This document shows, piece after piece, positions 7,018 to 7,958 of a stretch of 7,958 bases of DNA. Location: assembly GCA_027353395.1 (NCBI GenBank), contig DAIEHU010000111.1:1-7958 (forward strand), given 5' to 3'. Below the pieces are notes generated by a model. That model was not told the origin of the DNA. It worked only from the letters and a program-made list of their open reading frames with translations, and made no database searches. The position numbers and the translations under genes are program-made. The first letter of the stretch is position 1. The number at the start of each line of letters is the position of its first letter. The DNA is from Desulfobacteraceae bacterium. Lineage in GTDB: Bacteria; Desulfobacterota; Desulfobacteria; Desulfobacterales; Desulfosalsimonadaceae.

Positions 7018-7041
7018 ACTAGATCATCATTTTTAAATGCC

Positions 7042-7560
7042 CTATTTTTTAGCGTCCGGCCCTGAAATGATTTCTCCGCATGAAGGCATTGCGGCGCCAT
7101 AATACGGGTTGTGTATTGTTGCGCCCTTCTGAAGCCATGTGCCCGGTTTCATGGCGCAATAGATCACATTTATCCCCGCAGGCTTCGACATGGAAGCCCA
7201 CATGACCATCGGTTTTGATAAATCCACCAATGCGGTTCTGAGTGATTCAATATCCTTTGCTGCGGCCATTTTCTTTGCGCCCTCCGCAATCTTCCCCGGT
7301 ATGCTTGCGTAATGAGCAGCATGCTCACCGGTTACCAGAGAAGGCGAAACGCTGCCTGCAAGACCTTCAATCTTTTTCGCAGCATCGACAACCCCGCCTG
7401 TTTGATCTGAAGCAAGCTGATCTATTATTTTAAGGTATTCCGCAAGAACCGGCCGCATCGCCGCATCAAACTTTTCAGTCCCCGCAAAAACAGAATTTCC
7501 TGTTGATGAAATTACCAGAGATATGAACCCGGTGATAAGAAATACAGAAAATCTCTTCAT
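7042..7560 (-). CDS. Exported DUF3347-type protein, candidate periplasmic copper-binding protein
   Basis: This 172-aa protein has a clear signal peptide (MKRF start, hydrophobic core, likely cleavage after VFA at residue 26). The mature part is mostly helical, with a Met-rich stretch near 118-124 (MVMWASM). The C-terminus carries YCAM (Cys135, Met137), a Trp-Leu pair, then NPYYGAAMPSCGE (Met158, Cys161). This arrangement matches the DUF3347 family as I know it, where CPM, NPYYG and MxxCG are conserved and which is often linked to CusB-type adaptors. The two Cys and two Met are plausible Cu(I) or Ag(I) ligands, which is inference. The ATG at 7560 has AAGGAGG 6 nt upstream; the longer frame starting at 7602 would destroy the signal peptide and lacks such a site. 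It lies 328 nt upstream of the efflux genes in the same direction and may act as their metallochaperone in place of CusF. Confidence 0.88.
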   Translation of the reverse strand: MKRFSVFLITGFISLVISSTGNSVFAGTEKFDAAMRPVLAEYLKIIDQLASDQTGGVVDAAKKIEGLAGSVSPSLVTGEHAAHYASIPGKIAEGAKKMAAAKDIESLRTALVDLSKPMVMWASMSKPAGINVIYCAMKPGTWLQKGATIHNPYYGAAMPSCGEIISGPDAKK

Positions 7561-7566
7561 TTTTCG

Positions 7567-7573
7567 CCTCCTT
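7567..7573 (-). promoter_or_regulatory. Strong ribosome-binding site of the DUF3347 gene
   Basis: The minus strand reads AAGGAGG followed by CGAAAA and the ATG at 7560. This near-perfect Shine-Dalgarno fixes the start 14 codons inside the longest frame. Confidence 0.85.
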
Positions 7574-7605
7574 ATAATTATACATTGGCCTGTCAACCCC
7601 ATCTG

Positions 7606-7917
7606 CTACCGTTTCGGCAAGGCGATTTTCCGCTTTTCCGGGTCCGGATTCATGCGGTAAAAAATCGCCAGATGCCCGATCATCCCCACCATTTCAGATG
7701 CGGTGGCGGTTTCAATGGCCCCGTTTATCTCTTCTTTCTGGGCTTTTTCCTTGAAATCATTAAATTTGATCTTGATCAGCTCATGGGTTTCCAGTGCCTC
7801 ATCCACCGCAGCGATCACCCCTGGCGTGAGCCCGCTCTGCCCGATCAGCACCACCGGTTTCATGCCATGGGCAAGCCCCCTCAGGTATTTTTTCTGAAAA
7901 CCTTTCAGTTCTTCCAC
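7606..7917 (-). CDS. yhbY: YhbY-family (CRM domain) RNA-binding protein
   Basis: This protein of about 103 aa is a small cytoplasmic RNA-binding protein of the CRS1-YhbY (CRM) family; the E. coli member associates with pre-50S ribosomal particles. Nearly the whole length matches: GLAHGMKPVVLIGQSGLT, including the GxxG-type loop GQSG at residues 26-29, then ALETHELIKIKF, and a C-terminus ending in RKIALPKR, close to RKISLPR of E. coli. I prefer the GTG at 7917, preceded by GGAGGG at 7926-7921, because it gives the usual family length. The frame stays open to the right edge, so a TTG at 7953 or a start outside the window is possible. The stop lies 45 nt before the DUF3347 start. A role in metal efflux is not expected. 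Confidence 0.9.
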   Translation of the reverse strand: MEELKGFQKKYLRGLAHGMKPVVLIGQSGLTPGVIAAVDEALETHELIKIKFNDFKEKAQKEEINGAIETATASEMVGMIGHLAIFYRMNPDPEKRKIALPKR

Positions 7918-7958
7918 ATTCCCTCCGTCCCGGTCCGGCCCGACAGCCTGCAACCATA

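Larger units (their letters stand above)
6714..7041. other. 328-nt non-coding stretch with dispersed repeats, upstream of the efflux genes
   Basis: No credible gene is seen. The stretch holds an imperfect inverted repeat built from 9-nt units (6796-6865), a 72-nt element with inverted ends (6931-7002), and a small hairpin with a T run (6988-7017). A 65-codon minus-strand frame at 6967-6770 runs straight through these repeats and is not considered coding. The promoter of the channel-adaptor-pump unit is expected between about 6714 and 6790, but I could not find a clear -35/-10 pair or a known copper-regulator operator there. Confidence 0.75.

Noticed and set aside
7577..7596. TTGACA and TATAAT on the minus strand before the DUF3347 gene, looking like a sigma-70 promoter
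   Set aside because: They are only 8 nt apart instead of about 17, and a start placed from this TATAAT would fall within the Shine-Dalgarno sequence, leaving almost no leader.
1..7958. CRISPR array, tRNA or rRNA genes, phage or transposase genes
   Set aside because: No regularly spaced repeats, no cloverleaf-like segment and no recognisable mobile-element protein were seen on either strand.

Overview
The window reads almost entirely on the minus strand and centres on a tripartite heavy-metal efflux system of the CusCBA (HME-RND) type. Going down the minus strand from the right edge: a YhbY-family RNA-binding protein (7917-7606); a small exported DUF3347-type protein with a Cys/Met-rich C-terminus (7560-7042); a 328-nt non-coding stretch carrying two dispersed-repeat types (7041-6714); a TolC-family outer-membrane channel (6713-5430); a CusB-like lipoprotein adaptor with two N-terminal heavy-metal-binding motifs (5418-3955); a CusA-like RND pump (3958-719); an XRE/cupin regulator (693-61); and possibly the first codons of another gene running off the left edge (46-1). 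No convincing plus-strand gene was found; the long plus-strand frames lie antisense to strong minus-strand genes.

The efflux genes form a tight unit: 11 nt between the channel and the adaptor, with the adaptor's ribosome-binding site overlapping the channel's stop codon, then a 4-nt ATGA overlap between adaptor and pump. The regulator follows 25 nt after the pump. The pump keeps the three cleft methionines that bind Cu(I)/Ag(I) in E. coli CusA and the Asp/Glu/Lys proton-relay residues, so monovalent copper or silver is the likely substrate. Metal would be picked up in the periplasm by the adaptor's metal-binding motifs, and perhaps by the DUF3347 protein, then passed to the pump cleft and expelled through the channel. 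No CusF, CusRS, CueR, CopY or CsoR gene is visible, so the DUF3347 protein is a candidate chaperone and the control of the operon is open.

The least ordinary signals are two homopolymer tracts inside cusB. An A11 run lies exactly between the metal-binding region and the adaptor core. A G8 run overlaps the end of cusB and the start-site region of cusA. Slippage at the first would give a stand-alone metal-binding lipoprotein; slippage at the second would join the CusB and CusA reading frames.

The organism is a Gram-negative bacterium (lipoprotein adaptor, outer-membrane channel, RND pump). The style of the XRE/cupin regulator, the CusA subtype and the dispersed repeats resemble Desulfobacterota (former Deltaproteobacteria), but this is inference from memory and not proven by the window. 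The core operon is a variant of a known system, not a new one.
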